64,000 bases of DNA from an uncultured Clostridia bacterium (GCA_947626145.1 CANQRB010000003.1:1-64000), one strand, 5' to 3'; positions 16,033 to 25,238 are shown, counted from the stretch's first letter. Notes: a model not told the origin generated them from the sequence alone. Numbers and translations are program-made.

Positions 16033-16108
16033 TCCTCAATAGCTCAGTCGGTAGAGCATGCGGCTGTTAACCGCAGGGTCGTTGGTTCGAGTCCAACTTG
16101 AGGAGCCA
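16033..16108 (+). tRNA. tRNA-Asn (GTT)
   Basis: A 76-nt cloverleaf with CCA encoded. The acceptor stem is TCCTCAA/TTGAGGA, the D arm contains AGCTCAGTCGGTAGAGC, the anticodon loop CTGTTAA gives anticodon GTT at 16066-16068, and the T arm contains GGTTCGAGTCC. Its own promoter and terminator flank it. No integrase gene or attachment-site repeat is seen next to it. Confidence 0.97.
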
Positions 16109-16113
16109 TAATG

Positions 16114-16148
16114 AAAAAAGCTGTGATCTTAAGGGTCACAGCTTTTTT
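16114..16148. terminator. bidirectional terminator between tRNA-Asn and rarA
   Basis: AAAAAAGCTGTGA/TCACAGCTTTTTT stem with a short loop. It has T-tracts in both directions and serves the tRNA on plus and rarA on minus. Confidence 0.9.
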
Positions 16149-16160
16149 GCGGTTAGTCTT

Positions 16161-17477
16161 TTACTTATGCTGCTTTTTCCAGTCCTTTATTTGCTCCAGC
16201 CGCGTCTTGAACCGTGCCTCGAGGCCCTGCTCCGTTGGCCGGTAATACTCCCGACCGAGAAGCGAGTCCGGCAGGCACTGCATATTTGTGAGCTTGTCCT
16301 CGGTGTCGTGGGCGTACTGATAGCCCTTGCCGTAATCCAGCTCCTTCATAAGTCTGGTGGGAGCGTTGCGTATTACGAGGGGCACCGGCTCGGCCAGCTG
16401 CTCGAGAGCGTCCCTGCGGGCCCGTCCGTAGGCGGCGTCCAGGGCGTTGGATTTCGGGGCCAGCGACATATACACCACGGCCTGAGCCAGGTGGACGGTA
16501 CACTCGGGCATACCGATGAAATGGCAGGCCTGATAGGCGGCCACGGCCAGCTCCAGCGCTCTGGGGTCGGCCAGGCCCACGTCCTCGCTGGCGAAGCGGG
16601 TCACGCGCCGGGCCACGTACAACGGATCCTCTCCGGCCTCCAGCATCCGGGCAAGCCAGTAGATCGCGGCGTCCGGGTCGGAATTTCTCATGGATTTGTG
16701 CAGGGCGGAGATCAGATTGTAATGCTCCTCGCCGTTTTTGTCATAGAGCAGGGACTTCTTCGATGTACACTGCTCCAGGGTCTCGGCGGTGACGGTTATC
16801 TTTCCCTCGCCGGCGTCGCCGTTCAGCACCACCATTTCAAGGGTGGACAGGGCGCTGCGGGCGTCGCCGTTGGAAAAGACGGCGATCTGCTCCAGCATAT
16901 CCGCCGAGATCTCCACCTTTATGTTCCCGAAGCCCCTCGGGTCGGACAGGGCCCGGTTCATCAGCTCCACAAGCTCAGGAGTTTTCAGTGCCTGAAGCAC
17001 AAAGACCTTGCATCTGGACAGAAGGGCTCCGTTGACCTCGAAGGAGGGATTTTCGGTGGTGGCGCCGATAAGAATGATGCTGCCCTTTTCCACAAATGGG
17101 AGAAAGGCGTCCTGCTGGGCCTTGTTGAAACGGTGTATTTCGTCCACGAACACGATGGTTTTTTCTCCGTACAGCCGGTTGTTCTCGGCCTTCTGCATGA
17201 CGGCCTTTATTTCCTTTATGCCGCTGGTGACGGCTGAAAAGTCGATGAAGGCGGCCTTGGTGCGGTTGGCGATAATCTGCGCCAGAGTGGTCTTGCCAAC
17301 GCCCGGCGGGCCCCAAAATATCATGGAGGATACGCTGTCGTTCTCTATGAGCCGGCGCAGCACCTTTCCCTCGCCCAAAAGATGCGTCTGCCCCACAAAC
17401 TCCTCAAGGGAACGGGGCCGCAGCCTTGAGGCGAGGGGCTGAGAGCCGTCATTTTCAAAAAAGGTGGGCTGTTCCAT
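16161..17477 (-). CDS. rarA: replication-associated recombination protein RarA (MgsA), AAA+ ATPase
   Basis: A 438-residue clamp-loader-like ATPase acting at stalled replication forks. It shows Walker A GPPGVGKT (56-63), Walker B VDEIHR (111-116), sensor-1 GATTENPSF and the MgsA-type C-terminal region with ARRVTRFASEDVGLADP and PLVIRNAPT, typical of the tetramerising domain. The N-terminus (PLASRLRPRSLEEFVGQTHLLG) is the family signature. A consensus promoter and GGAGGGAGAAC site precede the ATG. It is monocistronic. Full length, no anomalies. Confidence 0.96.
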   Translation of the reverse strand: MEQPTFFENDGSQPLASRLRPRSLEEFVGQTHLLGEGKVLRRLIENDSVSSMIFWGPPGVGKTTLAQIIANRTKAAFIDFSAVTSGIKEIKAVMQKAENNRLYGEKTIVFVDEIHRFNKAQQDAFLPFVEKGSIILIGATTENPSFEVNGALLSRCKVFVLQALKTPELVELMNRALSDPRGFGNIKVEISADMLEQIAVFSNGDARSALSTLEMVVLNGDAGEGKITVTAETLEQCTSKKSLLYDKNGEEHYNLISALHKSMRNSDPDAAIYWLARMLEAGEDPLYVARRVTRFASEDVGLADPRALELAVAAYQACHFIGMPECTVHLAQAVVYMSLAPKSNALDAAYGRARRDALEQLAEPVPLVIRNAPTRLMKELDYGKGYQYAHDTEDKLTNMQCLPDSLLGREYYRPTEQGLEARFKTRLEQIKDWKKQHK

Positions 17478-17512
17478 GTTCTCCCTCCGTTTCTGCTTTT
17501 TTCATTAATAAA

Positions 17513-17541
17513 ATTATACAACTCTCCGATACAAAAGTCAA
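17513..17541 (-). promoter_or_regulatory. sigma-A promoter of rarA
   Basis: TTGACT-17-TATAAT on the minus strand, about 35 bp before the start codon. Confidence 0.88.
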
Positions 17542-17610
17542 TAATTAAATTTACCGAAAAAGCAGCGCACCCATACAGCGCAGGGGAAAAACGGCAACAA
17601 GCCCAAATAT

Positions 17611-18309
17611 TCACATATACTTTATCATGTCCTTCTTAAGCCTTGCGATTATCTTCTTTTCCAGTCGGGATATGTAGCTCTGGCTGATACCCAGCAGGTC
17701 GGCCACCTCCTTCTGTGTCAGCTCCTTCCGCCCGCCAAGACCGTAGCGCAGCTCCACTATCCTCTTTTCCCGCTTGCTCAGTCTGTCCATGGCCTGATGC
17801 AGCAGCTGATAGTCCACCTCGTCTTCGATGTGCTTATCCACGCTGTCGCTGTCCGAGCCCAGAATGTCCCCCAAAAGCAGCTCGTTGCCGTCCCAGTCCA
17901 CGTTAAGGGGCTCGTCAAAGGAGACAAGTATTTTGCTGCTGCTGTTCTTGCGAAGGTACATCAGTATCTCGTTCTCGATGCAGCGGCTGGCGTAGGTGGC
18001 CAGCTTTATATTTTTGTCGGCCTTGAAGGTATTTATGGCCTTGATAAGCCCGATGGTGCCGATGGAGATCAGGTCGTCGGGACAGATCCCGGTGTTGTCA
18101 AAGCGGCGGGCTATATATACGACCAGCCGCAGATTTCGCTCAATAAGGGTGTTTCGGCATTTTACGTCGTCAATATTGGCGATGCACTCCGCCTCCTCCT
18201 CCGGCGTCAGCGGCGGGGGCAGATATTCGTTGTTGCCGATGTAGTTTATTTCCCTGCTGTCAAGCGTCAGCCGGGGAAACATTGACCTGAAAAATTTGAC
18301 TGAAGCCAC
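17611..18309 (-). CDS. sigE: sporulation sigma factor SigE (pro-sigma-E)
   Basis: A 232-residue sigma-70-family factor that directs early mother-cell transcription in sporulation. After an N-terminal stretch of about 20 residues, which probably includes the membrane-associated pro-sequence removed by SpoIIGA, come region 2 ([51 protein letters not shown]) and region 4 ([15 protein letters not shown]...[24 protein letters not shown]). It lies 23 bp after spoIIGA, as in B. subtilis and most Clostridia, which separates it from SigG, SigF and SigK. sigG often follows in this neighbourhood but is absent here; rarA is next. Confidence 0.95.
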   Translation of the reverse strand: MASVKFFRSMFPRLTLDSREINYIGNNEYLPPPLTPEEEAECIANIDDVKCRNTLIERNLRLVVYIARRFDNTGICPDDLISIGTIGLIKAINTFKADKNIKLATYASRCIENEILMYLRKNSSSKILVSFDEPLNVDWDGNELLLGDILGSDSDSVDKHIEDEVDYQLLHQAMDRLSKREKRIVELRYGLGGRKELTQKEVADLLGISQSYISRLEKKIIARLKKDMIKYM

Positions 18310-18332
18310 AGGGCTCCACCTCCTTAGGCAAT

Positions 18333-19211
18333 TTAATTGGGATTATATAAGGCGTCGTAGCTCTTGTCCGGCGAAAGCCGGTGAGGATAGACTCCGATAA
18401 CACAGTTTTTCATGGGCAGCAGGCTCCCGCCCCGACAGACCGAGGCTTTGTCCGGCACAAAGCCCACCATCATGCCGTCTCTCTCCCCGACCGAGCTGAA
18501 GGGTATGAGTCTCGCCTTAAGGCCCCGCTGGGCCATCAGTCCCAGCCCCTCCTGAAGGTCGTCGGAGCCCAGACTCACCCGAACGGAATAGTCAAAAAGC
18601 CCTTTCAGAGCCTCAAGCTCGGCCACAATGACGGGAGCGTGAGTTATGGGATCCACAAGAACGTTGCCGGTGTCCGCCAGAGCGGTGAGCTCCGCCCGAC
18701 GGCCGTCCAGCTCCACCACCAGCTTGTGGCGGGAGCCGCGGCGTCGGCTGAGACGTACGGCCGTACCCACAAGGGCGGTCAGGCCGTAAAAGGCCAGCGC
18801 CCCCAGGAACAGCGCCGTCACGGGAATGTCCAGATAAACCACGCCGTTGCTGTATACCGCTCCCAGCCTCGCTCCCCAGTCCGTCAGGAAAAACAGGGCG
18901 AAGGACAGGCCCCCGAAGGCCGCAGACACCAGATAGAACAGTCCCGTCAGCCGAAAGAAATCCCGAAGGCCGTATACCGGAAAGGCGGCGGCCACCATAA
19001 GTCCGGAGGCCAGCAGCTTGAAGGTCAGAGAATACAGGAGGCCCAGGTCGGGGAAAAAAACGGCGATGGCATAGGCCGCGCCAATGACCGCTCCCAGCGC
19101 CGTCCTCCACCGGCGCGGGCGGCTGCCGGCGATGAGACCCACGGTCCGCAGAAGTATGTAGTTGATGAACAGGTTCACCCCGAAAAGCACGTCGATGTAG
19201 ACCACAGGCAT
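18333..19211 (-). CDS. spoIIGA: sigma-E processing peptidase SpoIIGA
   Basis: A 292-residue membrane aspartic protease that cleaves pro-sigma-E after a signal from the forespore. The N-terminal half holds about five hydrophobic helices; the C-terminal half is the soluble protease domain with the catalytic Asp in [12 protein letters not shown] (Asp180 here, matching Asp183 of B. subtilis as I recall it). The start [10 protein letters not shown] at 19211 fits the family's usual N-terminus and follows GGTGAT; in-frame ATGs exist 2, 12 and 23 codons upstream. A TGTCGCA sequence at 19257-19263 matches the Spo0A box TGTCGAA in 6 of 7 bases, which is suggestive only. It precedes sigE. Confidence 0.92.
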   Translation of the reverse strand: MPVVYIDVLFGVNLFINYILLRTVGLIAGSRPRRWRTALGAVIGAAYAIAVFFPDLGLLYSLTFKLLASGLMVAAAFPVYGLRDFFRLTGLFYLVSAAFGGLSFALFFLTDWGARLGAVYSNGVVYLDIPVTALFLGALAFYGLTALVGTAVRLSRRRGSRHKLVVELDGRRAELTALADTGNVLVDPITHAPVIVAELEALKGLFDYSVRVSLGSDDLQEGLGLMAQRGLKARLIPFSSVGERDGMMVGFVPDKASVCRGGSLLPMKNCVIGVYPHRLSPDKSYDALYNPN

Positions 19212-19312
19212 TTTCATCACCAATTGGAATTTTACCGCAAAAAGCATGGGATTGTCTGTCGCAACAGGGCGTGGAGGCAAATTTTTTTATCTACAAATTT
19301 TCCCAAAAATTA

Positions 19313-19341
19313 TTGACAACAGGGCGGAAAAGGAGTATTAT
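19313..19341 (+). promoter_or_regulatory. promoter of the glycyl radical enzyme operon
   Basis: TTGACA-17-TATTAT, 22 bp before the activase start codon, divergent from spoIIGA. Confidence 0.82.
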
Positions 19342-19363
19342 TATAAAGATAGGAGTAATTAAG

Positions 19364-20251
19364 ATGTTCTTATTTAACATACAACGATTTTCCACCCACG
19401 ACGGGCCGGGGATAAGGACGACGGTGTTCTTCAAGGGCTGCCCCATGAGGTGCCGCTGGTGCCACAATCCCGAAAGTCAGCGTTTCGGGCCGGAGGTGCT
19501 GCACAACAGCGAACGCTGCGTCCTCTGCGGCAAGTGCGTGTCGAACTGTCCCGCTCAGGCCATCACCATCGGCAACGGCACCCTGTTCACCGACGCGGGC
19601 AAATGCACCGGCTGCGGCCTGTGCGCCGACGAGTGTCTCAACTGCGCCCGCGACGTGGCCGGCAGAGAATACACCGTGGGTCAGGTCATGGACACGATTT
19701 TGCGGGACAAGACCTTTTACGCCGAAAGCGGCGGCGGAGTCACCTTTTCCGGCGGGGAGTGCATGAGTTCCCCGAAGGAGCTGACCGCCCTGCTGCGTGA
19801 GTGCCGCCAATGGGGCATACATACCGCCGTGGACACCTGCGGCTACTGCGAGCCCGAGGATCTGGCGGGCACCCTGCCATACACCAGCCTGTACCTCTAC
19901 GACGTCAAATGCGTCGATCCGGAGCTGCACAAAAAGCTAACCGGAGCCGACAACGGCGTGATTTTGCAAAACCTCCGCTTTCTCAAGGAAAGCGGGGCAA
20001 ATATATGGCTGCGGCTGCCCCTGATCAGCGGGGCAAACTGCGGCGAAAGGGAGACGGAGGCGCTCCTTGAGCTGGCCGATGAAATAAAGCCCGCCCACGT
20101 GAGCCTCCTCCCCTACCACAACACGGGCAACTTCAAATACAAAAAGCTGAACCGCAGGGCCGGAGACTTCACCGTTCCAAAGGAGGAATGGCTGGAGGAG
20201 CTTCGGGGCCGCTTTGAAAAAGCCGGTCACAGCGTAAAAATCGGGAATTAA
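19364..20251 (+). CDS. glycyl-radical enzyme activase for HypD (radical SAM)
   Basis: A 295-residue radical SAM protein that uses S-adenosylmethionine and a [4Fe-4S] cluster to place the glycyl radical on its partner. Cys26/30/33 (GCPMRCRWC) bind the SAM cluster. Two ferredoxin motifs follow at Cys52/55/58/62 and Cys81/84/87/91; this insert is absent from the pyruvate formate-lyase activase but typical of activases for dehydratase, decarboxylase and lyase GREs. GGGVTFSGGE is the conserved SAM-contact segment. The ATG at 19364 follows AGGAG; the open frame upstream crosses the promoter. The GRE gene begins 21 bp downstream, so the pair is one operon, with the activase first, the reverse of the common order. 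Confidence 0.94.
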   Translation: MFLFNIQRFSTHDGPGIRTTVFFKGCPMRCRWCHNPESQRFGPEVLHNSERCVLCGKCVSNCPAQAITIGNGTLFTDAGKCTGCGLCADECLNCARDVAGREYTVGQVMDTILRDKTFYAESGGGVTFSGGECMSSPKELTALLRECRQWGIHTAVDTCGYCEPEDLAGTLPYTSLYLYDVKCVDPELHKKLTGADNGVILQNLRFLKESGANIWLRLPLISGANCGERETEALLELADEIKPAHVSLLPYHNTGNFKYKKLNRRAGDFTVPKEEWLEELRGRFEKAGHSVKIGN

Positions 20252-20272
20252 AATTTAAGAGGAGAGATTATC

Positions 20273-22645
20273 ATGCGCGGATACACCGAGAGAACAAAAA
20301 AACTTCGTGAGCAGAGCGTTTCGACTCAGCCTCACATTTCCACCGAGCGGGCCTACTGGTTCACTCAGGCATACAAAAAATACGAGGGCAGCGTGGACAC
20401 CCCCGTGCTTCGGGCCCTGGCCTTCAGAACATATATGGAGAACCGCACCCTCTGCATAAACGACGGCGAGCTCATCGTGGGCGAAAAGGGCACCGGCCCC
20501 CAGTGCGCCCCCACCTTTCCGGAGCTGTGCTGCCACACCATGGAGGATCTGCAGGTCATGAACGACCGCGACCTCATCAACTTTACCGTCGACGAGGAAA
20601 CCCGGCGCATCCACGCCGAGGAGATAATACCCTATTGGGAGCACCGGAGCATCCGTGAAAAGATCATGCGCTCGGTGGATCAGAGCTGGAAGGACTGCTA
20701 CGCGGCGGGAATGTTCACCGAATTTATGGAGCAGCGGGGCCCCGGCCACACCGGCGGCGGCAACGGCTTTTATCACAAGGGCTTCAGCGATTACAAGAAG
20801 GACATCGCCCGTAAGCTGGCGGAGCTGGACTTCACCAACGACCTCAAGGCCTACGACAAGCGGGCGGAGCTGGAGGCCATGGACATAGCCTGCAACGCCA
20901 TAATCACCTACGGCCGCCGTTACAGCGCATACGCGAAGGAGCTGGCGGAAAAGGAGACCGACCCTCAGAAGAAGGCCGACCTGTTGCTCATCAGCGAGAA
21001 CTGCGCCGTGGTGCCCGAGTTCGCCCCCCGCACCTTCCATCAGGCCCTGCAAATGTACTGGTTCGTCCACATCGGCGTGACCAGCGAGGTAAATCCCTGG
21101 GACGCCTTCACTCCCGGCCGTCTGGATCAGCACACCTATCCCTTCTACAAGAAGGACGTCGAGGACGGCATTCTGGACTACGACAAGGCCCGGGAGCTCA
21201 TGGAGTGCCTGTGGATAAAGTTCAACAACCAGCCCGCTCCCCCCAAGGTAGGCATCACCCTTAAGGAGAGCGGCACCTACACTGATTTCGCCAACCTGAA
21301 CACCGGCGGCATAACTCCCGACGGCAAGGACGGCGTAAACCCCGTGAGCTACATCATCCTTGACACCATGGACGAGATGAAGCTTCTCCAGCCCTCCAGC
21401 AACGTTCAGATTTCCCGCAAGACACCCAAGGAGTTCCTGCTCCGGGCCTGCGAGATAAGCCGCAAGGGCTGGGGCCAGCCCGCCTTTTACAACACCGAGG
21501 CCATAATACAGGAGCTGCTCAACGCCGGCAAGTCCATCGAGGACGCCCGCTGCGGCAGCGCCACCGGCTGTGTGGAGACCGGCTGTCTGGGTAAGGAGAG
21601 CTATGTGCTCACCGGCTATTTCAACACCCCCAAGGTGTTGGAGATAACCCTTAACAACGGCTTTGACAAATACACCGGCAAGCAGATCGGCCTTGCCACC
21701 GGCAACGCCGAGGACTACAAGAGTTATGAGGAACTTTGGGACGCCTTTGAGCGGCAGATGAATTACTTTATCGACATAAAGATAAAGGGAAACAACATCA
21801 TCGAGAAGATATACGCCGAGTATATGCCCGTACCCTTCCTCAGCGTCATTATGGACGACTGCATCGAAAAATGCACCGACTACAACTGCGGCGGCGCAAG
21901 ATACAACACCAACTATATTCAGGGCGTGGGCATCGGCACCATTACCGACAGTCTCAGCGCCATCAAGTACAACGTGTTCGACAATCACTGCTTCACCATG
22001 GCCCAGCTCAAGGAGGCCATCGACGCCAACTTTGAGGGTCACGAGGACATCTACAACAAGGTTGCCAACCACTCGCCCAAGTACGGCAACGACGACGACT
22101 ACGCCGACGCCGTTATGAAGGACGTTTTCAACGCCTATTACGAGGCGGTAACGGGCCGGCCCACCGTCAAGGGCGGCACCTACCGGATAGATATGCTGCC
22201 CACCACCTGTCACGTCTATTTCGGCGAGGTCTGCGGAGCGCTGCCCAACGGCCGCCTGGCAGGGAAGCCCGTTTCCGAGGGAATTTCTCCCGAAAAGGGC
22301 GCCGACCGCCACGGCCCCACCGCCGTTATCAACTCCTGCGCCAAGATGGATCACCTCAAGACCGGCGGCACTCTCCTCAATCAGAAGTTCACCCCCAAGG
22401 TGGTAGAGGGACAGCAGGGCCTTGAGAATATGGCGGCTCTTATCCGCTCCTACTTCGCCATGGACGGCCACCACATCCAGTTCAACGTTATCGACCGGGC
22501 CACTCTTCTGGACGCCCAGGCTCACCCCGAGGAGTACAAGGATCTTATCGTCCGTGTGGCGGGCTACAGCGACCACTTCCGCAATCTGAGCAAGGCCCTT
22601 CAGGACGAGATAATCAACCGCACCGAGCAGAGCTTCAGCTGCTGA
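20273..22645 (+). CDS. hypD: trans-4-hydroxy-L-proline dehydratase (glycyl radical enzyme HypD)
   Basis: A 790-residue glycyl radical enzyme. The sequence closely resembles my recollection of C. difficile HypD over its whole length, with a one-residue offset: thiyl Cys433 and base Glu435 in TGCVETG, His159, Asp277 (NPWDAFTPG), Ser333 and Phe339 all fall where HypD has 434, 436, 160, 278, 334 and 340. The radical glycine is Gly764 in RVAGYSDHF. HypD dehydrates trans-4-hydroxy-L-proline to (S)-1-pyrroline-5-carboxylate, which ProC can reduce to proline for Stickland metabolism or biosynthesis. Pyruvate formate-lyase is excluded because it has a Cys-Cys pair; glycerol and diol dehydratases have different active-site segments. 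proC, often adjacent, is not here. Oxygen-sensitive, cytosolic. Confidence 0.94.
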   Translation: MRGYTERTKKLREQSVSTQPHISTERAYWFTQAYKKYEGSVDTPVLRALAFRTYMENRTLCINDGELIVGEKGTGPQCAPTFPELCCHTMEDLQVMNDRDLINFTVDEETRRIHAEEIIPYWEHRSIREKIMRSVDQSWKDCYAAGMFTEFMEQRGPGHTGGGNGFYHKGFSDYKKDIARKLAELDFTNDLKAYDKRAELEAMDIACNAIITYGRRYSAYAKELAEKETDPQKKADLLLISENCAVVPEFAPRTFHQALQMYWFVHIGVTSEVNPWDAFTPGRLDQHTYPFYKKDVEDGILDYDKARELMECLWIKFNNQPAPPKVGITLKESGTYTDFANLNTGGITPDGKDGVNPVSYIILDTMDEMKLLQPSSNVQISRKTPKEFLLRACEISRKGWGQPAFYNTEAIIQELLNAGKSIEDARCGSATGCVETGCLGKESYVLTGYFNTPKVLEITLNNGFDKYTGKQIGLATGNAEDYKSYEELWDAFERQMNYFIDIKIKGNNIIEKIYAEYMPVPFLSVIMDDCIEKCTDYNCGGARYNTNYIQGVGIGTITDSLSAIKYNVFDNHCFTMAQLKEAIDANFEGHEDIYNKVANHSPKYGNDDDYADAVMKDVFNAYYEAVTGRPTVKGGTYRIDMLPTTCHVYFGEVCGALPNGRLAGKPVSEGISPEKGADRHGPTAVINSCAKMDHLKTGGTLLNQKFTPKVVEGQQGLENMAALIRSYFAMDGHHIQFNVIDRATLLDAQAHPEEYKDLIVRVAGYSDHFRNLSKALQDEIINRTEQSFSC

Positions 22646-22668
22646 GGAACATATTTGCAGTAAATATT

Positions 22669-22704
22669 AAAAAGCCTTTCCTTCAATGCGGGAAAGGCTT
22701 TTTT
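22669..22704 (+). terminator. intrinsic terminator of the hypD operon
   Basis: AAAAAGCCTTTCC/GGAAAGGCTTTTTT stem with T-tract, 24 bp after the hypD stop. Confidence 0.92.
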
Positions 22705-23074
22705 AAACTAAGGGGACTGTAAAAAACCACTTTACAATGAGGAATAAATTATATGTCGGGTTTATTTGTCGTTGAGAATTTGAGTTTGCGTAATACGTAC
22801 AAATAACAAATGTCAGGTAGGGCACGACGAGGAGACGCATCTCCCGGCGCGCCGTTACGTGGCGTTATTGTGCCGTAAATGGAAATTTTCAATTTAAAAT
22901 GCTTGACAAAATAGATAGAGGCAAGTCCGTAAAACGGTTAGCCAAAGTTCGGATTATTTTTTATGATGACAATGTGATAAATATGTACAACGGCGCGCCG
23001 GGGTCGTCGCGCCCTACGGGTTAATTTGTCATTATCGCATTAATATTCCTCATTTCTAACTCCTAATTACACAG
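22705..23074. repeat. gene-free gap with repeat remnants
   Basis: No gene seen. GGGGACTGTAAAAAA near 22710 resembles the end of the MITE-like element at 43834. The GGCGCGCCGGGGTCGTCGCG module near 22990, followed by CCCTACGGGTTAATTTGTC and ATTCCTCATTTCTAACTCC (23047-23065), repeats the composite island at 4.4-5.2 kb. Confidence 0.6.
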
Positions 23075-23108
23075 CAAAAGCTCCGGAGAACGCTCTCCGG
23101 AGCTTTTG
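23075..23108 (-). terminator. intrinsic terminator of the stalk-domain LRR gene
   Basis: A perfect 15-bp stem CAAAAGCTCCGGAGA/TCTCCGGAGCTTTTG with a 4-nt loop, 11 bp after the stop on the minus strand. Confidence 0.9.
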
Positions 23109-23119
23109 TTGTGCGGCTG

Positions 23120-24193
23120 TCAGCCGTTTATGATTACCGTGTATGTATCACCGTCCCACTGGACGTCGTAGCCGAGCTCCTCCGAAACAAAGCGGATAGG
23201 TATGAGCGTGCGGCCGTCCGTCGCCACGGCGGGCTGGGCCATGAGCTTTTCAATGCCGTCAACGAGGGCCGTGGCGCTGCCGATGGTGAGGACTATGGTC
23301 TTGCCCTTGGCGGTTATTGTGACGGTGTTGTTTTCGCCGTTCCATACGAACTCCGCGCCAAGTGGTTCCAACGCGAGTCTGACGGGCAGCATGGTAGTGC
23401 CGTCGATGGCCGTGGGCAGCACGTCAAAATCTATTTTACTGCCGTTGACCGTGACCTTTATTTCCGGTACAAGCGGTGCTGTTTCCGGCATTGGGGAGTT
23501 GTAGTGGATTGTGGCGTTGCTAATCATTTTCGGAAAAGCAAACTTATCCATACTCTTAATTTTTTCCCAGTCCTCTTCACTGCCGGTATAGTACAAATCA
23601 GTTAGATTAGGGCAATACATACCCCAGATGGTCTTAACACTGTCGGGAATAGTGATGCTGGTAAGGTATTCGTTATACATTTCGCTAATGTCTTTCACTC
23701 CATAGGGGATAACATAGCTTGTCCGTGTATTCCCTTTGGGGTAATATTCTAATGACATTCCTCCCTCTTCATAAATCATAAATAATACTCCGTCAATACT
23801 CATGTAACTCTTATTATCAGGATTGAATATTATTTCCTCAAGATTCGGACACCCTGAAAAAGGCCATTCCCAAAGCTCTTCCACACTGGCCGGTATTGTG
23901 ATGCTGGTAATATAGTCGCGGTCAAAGGCCTGACTACCAATAATAGTCACGGGCAGGCCCTCGATTTCTGAGGGAACGGAAATTCTGCTGTTACTACCGT
24001 TATAATCCGTAATAATGCAACAATCGCGGTCAAAATAATCACCGTCGCCATGTGCAATTATGTACCCAAAACCGTCGGCGGTATAAGCATCAGATTCCTC
24101 CTTAAAATCACTCGCCAACGCTACACCCGGCATAACTGCCATTACCATTGCCATACACACAAGCACGGCGAAACACTTCCTGATTTTGTTCAT
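23120..24193 (-). CDS. secreted BspA-like LRR protein with C-terminal copper-amine-oxidase-N/stalk domain
   Basis: A 357-residue exported protein. The signal peptide (MNKIRKCFAVLVCMAMVMAV, cleavage near ALA-S at about 28) is nearly identical to that of the large LRR protein at 25628. Residues about 65-225 hold a few irregular BspA/TpLRR-type repeats (ITSITIPASVEELWEWPFSG; LTSITIPDSVKTIWG). The last about 110 residues are two stalk-type repeats (copper amine oxidase N-domain-like: DGTTMLPVRLALEPLGAEF and DGRTLIPIRFVSEELGYDV), a cell-surface module common in Clostridia that does not imply amine oxidase activity. The ATG at 24193 follows AAGGAGGACGAACAA. A 280-nt leader with a terminator-like hairpin separates it from its promoter. 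Confidence 0.88.
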   Translation of the reverse strand: MNKIRKCFAVLVCMAMVMAVMPGVALASDFKEESDAYTADGFGYIIAHGDGDYFDRDCCIITDYNGSNSRISVPSEIEGLPVTIIGSQAFDRDYITSITIPASVEELWEWPFSGCPNLEEIIFNPDNKSYMSIDGVLFMIYEEGGMSLEYYPKGNTRTSYVIPYGVKDISEMYNEYLTSITIPDSVKTIWGMYCPNLTDLYYTGSEEDWEKIKSMDKFAFPKMISNATIHYNSPMPETAPLVPEIKVTVNGSKIDFDVLPTAIDGTTMLPVRLALEPLGAEFVWNGENNTVTITAKGKTIVLTIGSATALVDGIEKLMAQPAVATDGRTLIPIRFVSEELGYDVQWDGDTYTVIING

Positions 24194-24239
24194 TTGTTCG
24201 TCCTCCTTATATAAATTATGTGGTATTTTCCCGCCCATC

Positions 24240-24274
24240 AAAAAATGCGCGGTCTGAGCCGCGCACGAAAAACG
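24240..24274 (-). promoter_or_regulatory. terminator-like hairpin in the leader of the stalk/LRR gene
   Basis: On the minus strand, TGCGCGG-CTCAGA-CCGCGCA followed by six T, 47 bp before the start codon and within the transcript from the promoter at 24487. The stem and flanks (GCGTTTTTCG before, GATGGGCGGGA after) are identical to those at 25548-25593; only the loop differs. This is a candidate attenuator; no known riboswitch class was recognised. Confidence 0.6.
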
Positions 24275-24486
24275 CAGCCCGGTTTAATGTTGCCACACAT
24301 CACATTCTTAATTGCTATGCACGTATATTCCTGCTCTACTACACACCAAGAATGACACCAAAGCGTGCGTTTTTTCCATAGAAAAAACACACCCTTAGCG
24401 TATAATAAAGCAACAGAAAATATACATGACAATATATGATTGGCAATGTACACAGCAATTCAAATATTGTGAAATGTGGCACTTTT

Positions 24487-24515
24487 AGTATAACATATAT
24501 TTTTCCGGTTGTAAA
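24487..24515 (-). promoter_or_regulatory. promoter of the stalk/LRR gene, with long leader
   Basis: TTTACA-17-TATACT on the minus strand, about 290 bp before the start codon. The leader also holds a long AT-rich hairpin (GTGTGTTTTTTC/GAAAAAACGCAC, about 24363-24390). Confidence 0.75.
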
Positions 24516-24563
24516 GTGTTTTTTTAATTTTTTTACGGTTTGGGTAACTGGGCAATAAATTTC

Positions 24564-25211
24564 TCACGCAAAAAGCCTTGACGTGAGCTTTTTCTGCATC
24601 CACGCCACTATAGGCCCGCAGAAAAACGCCACCGCCACGGTGACTACACCCACCGAGCCGCCGAGGGCGAAGCCCGCCGCCATAAACGCCAGATCCCAAA
24701 GCATCCTGACGGTGCGGAAGGAAATCCTTTTGACCCGATGAGAAATGATAAAGGGCAGGGCGTCGTAGGGCGAAGAGCCCAGTCCCGAGCACATATAGGC
24801 CGCTGCCCCGAAGAGCAGCCCCGCCAGCCCCGGCAGCAGCAGGGCATAACGCACGGCCGCCGCCCCAAAAAAGCCCGCCGGCAGTATCAGCCGCCACAGC
24901 CAGGTGAAAAAGTCCGATATATAGCCCAAAAAGCACATATTCCCCACAGTGCCGAAGCCTATGTAGCTCATGTCGAGGCCCGCAACAAAGGCGAAGGTCA
25001 CAAGATGGCACAGCAGCTGGCAGGTGCCGAAGCTGAAGGGCACAAAATTTGCCACGCCGAGGGTCAGGCAGGAGCAGGGATCCACGCCCAGATTTATGGC
25101 CCGGAGTATGGAAAGGCCGAAGCCCTGAACCGTCACCCCGATTATCATCACCAACAGCCGCCGGAGGAAGGGCGCCGGCCGGCCGAAGCAGGTCAGTTGT
25201 TTTTTTGTCAT
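24564..25211 (-). CDS. YczE/YitT-like integral membrane protein
   Basis: A 215-residue protein with five or six hydrophobic helices, similar to the YczE/YyaS group of Firmicutes membrane proteins. Recognisable segments are IIGVTVQGFGLSILRAINLG near the N-terminus, GVDPCSCLTLG and YMCSGLGSSPYDAL in the middle. The two G-x-x-P-x-D/C-like segments look like an internal repeat, as in related transporters. YczE has a reported genetic link to lipopeptide production in Bacillus but no defined biochemical role. It has its own promoter, divergent from the large LRR gene. Function here unknown. Confidence 0.78.
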   Translation of the reverse strand: MTKKQLTCFGRPAPFLRRLLVMIIGVTVQGFGLSILRAINLGVDPCSCLTLGVANFVPFSFGTCQLLCHLVTFAFVAGLDMSYIGFGTVGNMCFLGYISDFFTWLWRLILPAGFFGAAAVRYALLLPGLAGLLFGAAAYMCSGLGSSPYDALPFIISHRVKRISFRTVRMLWDLAFMAAGFALGGSVGVVTVAVAFFCGPIVAWMQKKLTSRLFA

Positions 25212-25238
25212 ACGATCACTCCCAAAGGATTTTACATT

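Noticed and set aside
16033-16108. tRNA-Asn as an integration site of a genomic island
   Set aside because: No integrase gene and no direct repeat of the tRNA 3' end were seen in the window; flanking genes are housekeeping genes.
17611-18309. SigG or SigF instead of SigE
   Set aside because: The gene directly follows spoIIGA and has an N-terminal extension ahead of region 2, both specific to SigE.
20255-22576. 773-codon open frame antisense to hypD
   Set aside because: It mirrors the strongly conserved GRE on the other strand. Long antisense frames are expected in GC-rich genes with biased third positions. Its product is low-complexity Val/Gly/Leu-rich.
24238-24453. 71-codon frame in the leader of the stalk/LRR gene
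   Set aside because: It ends in the hairpin's T-tract and has no ribosome-binding site. A leader peptide is possible but not supported, since the sister leader has no matching frame.
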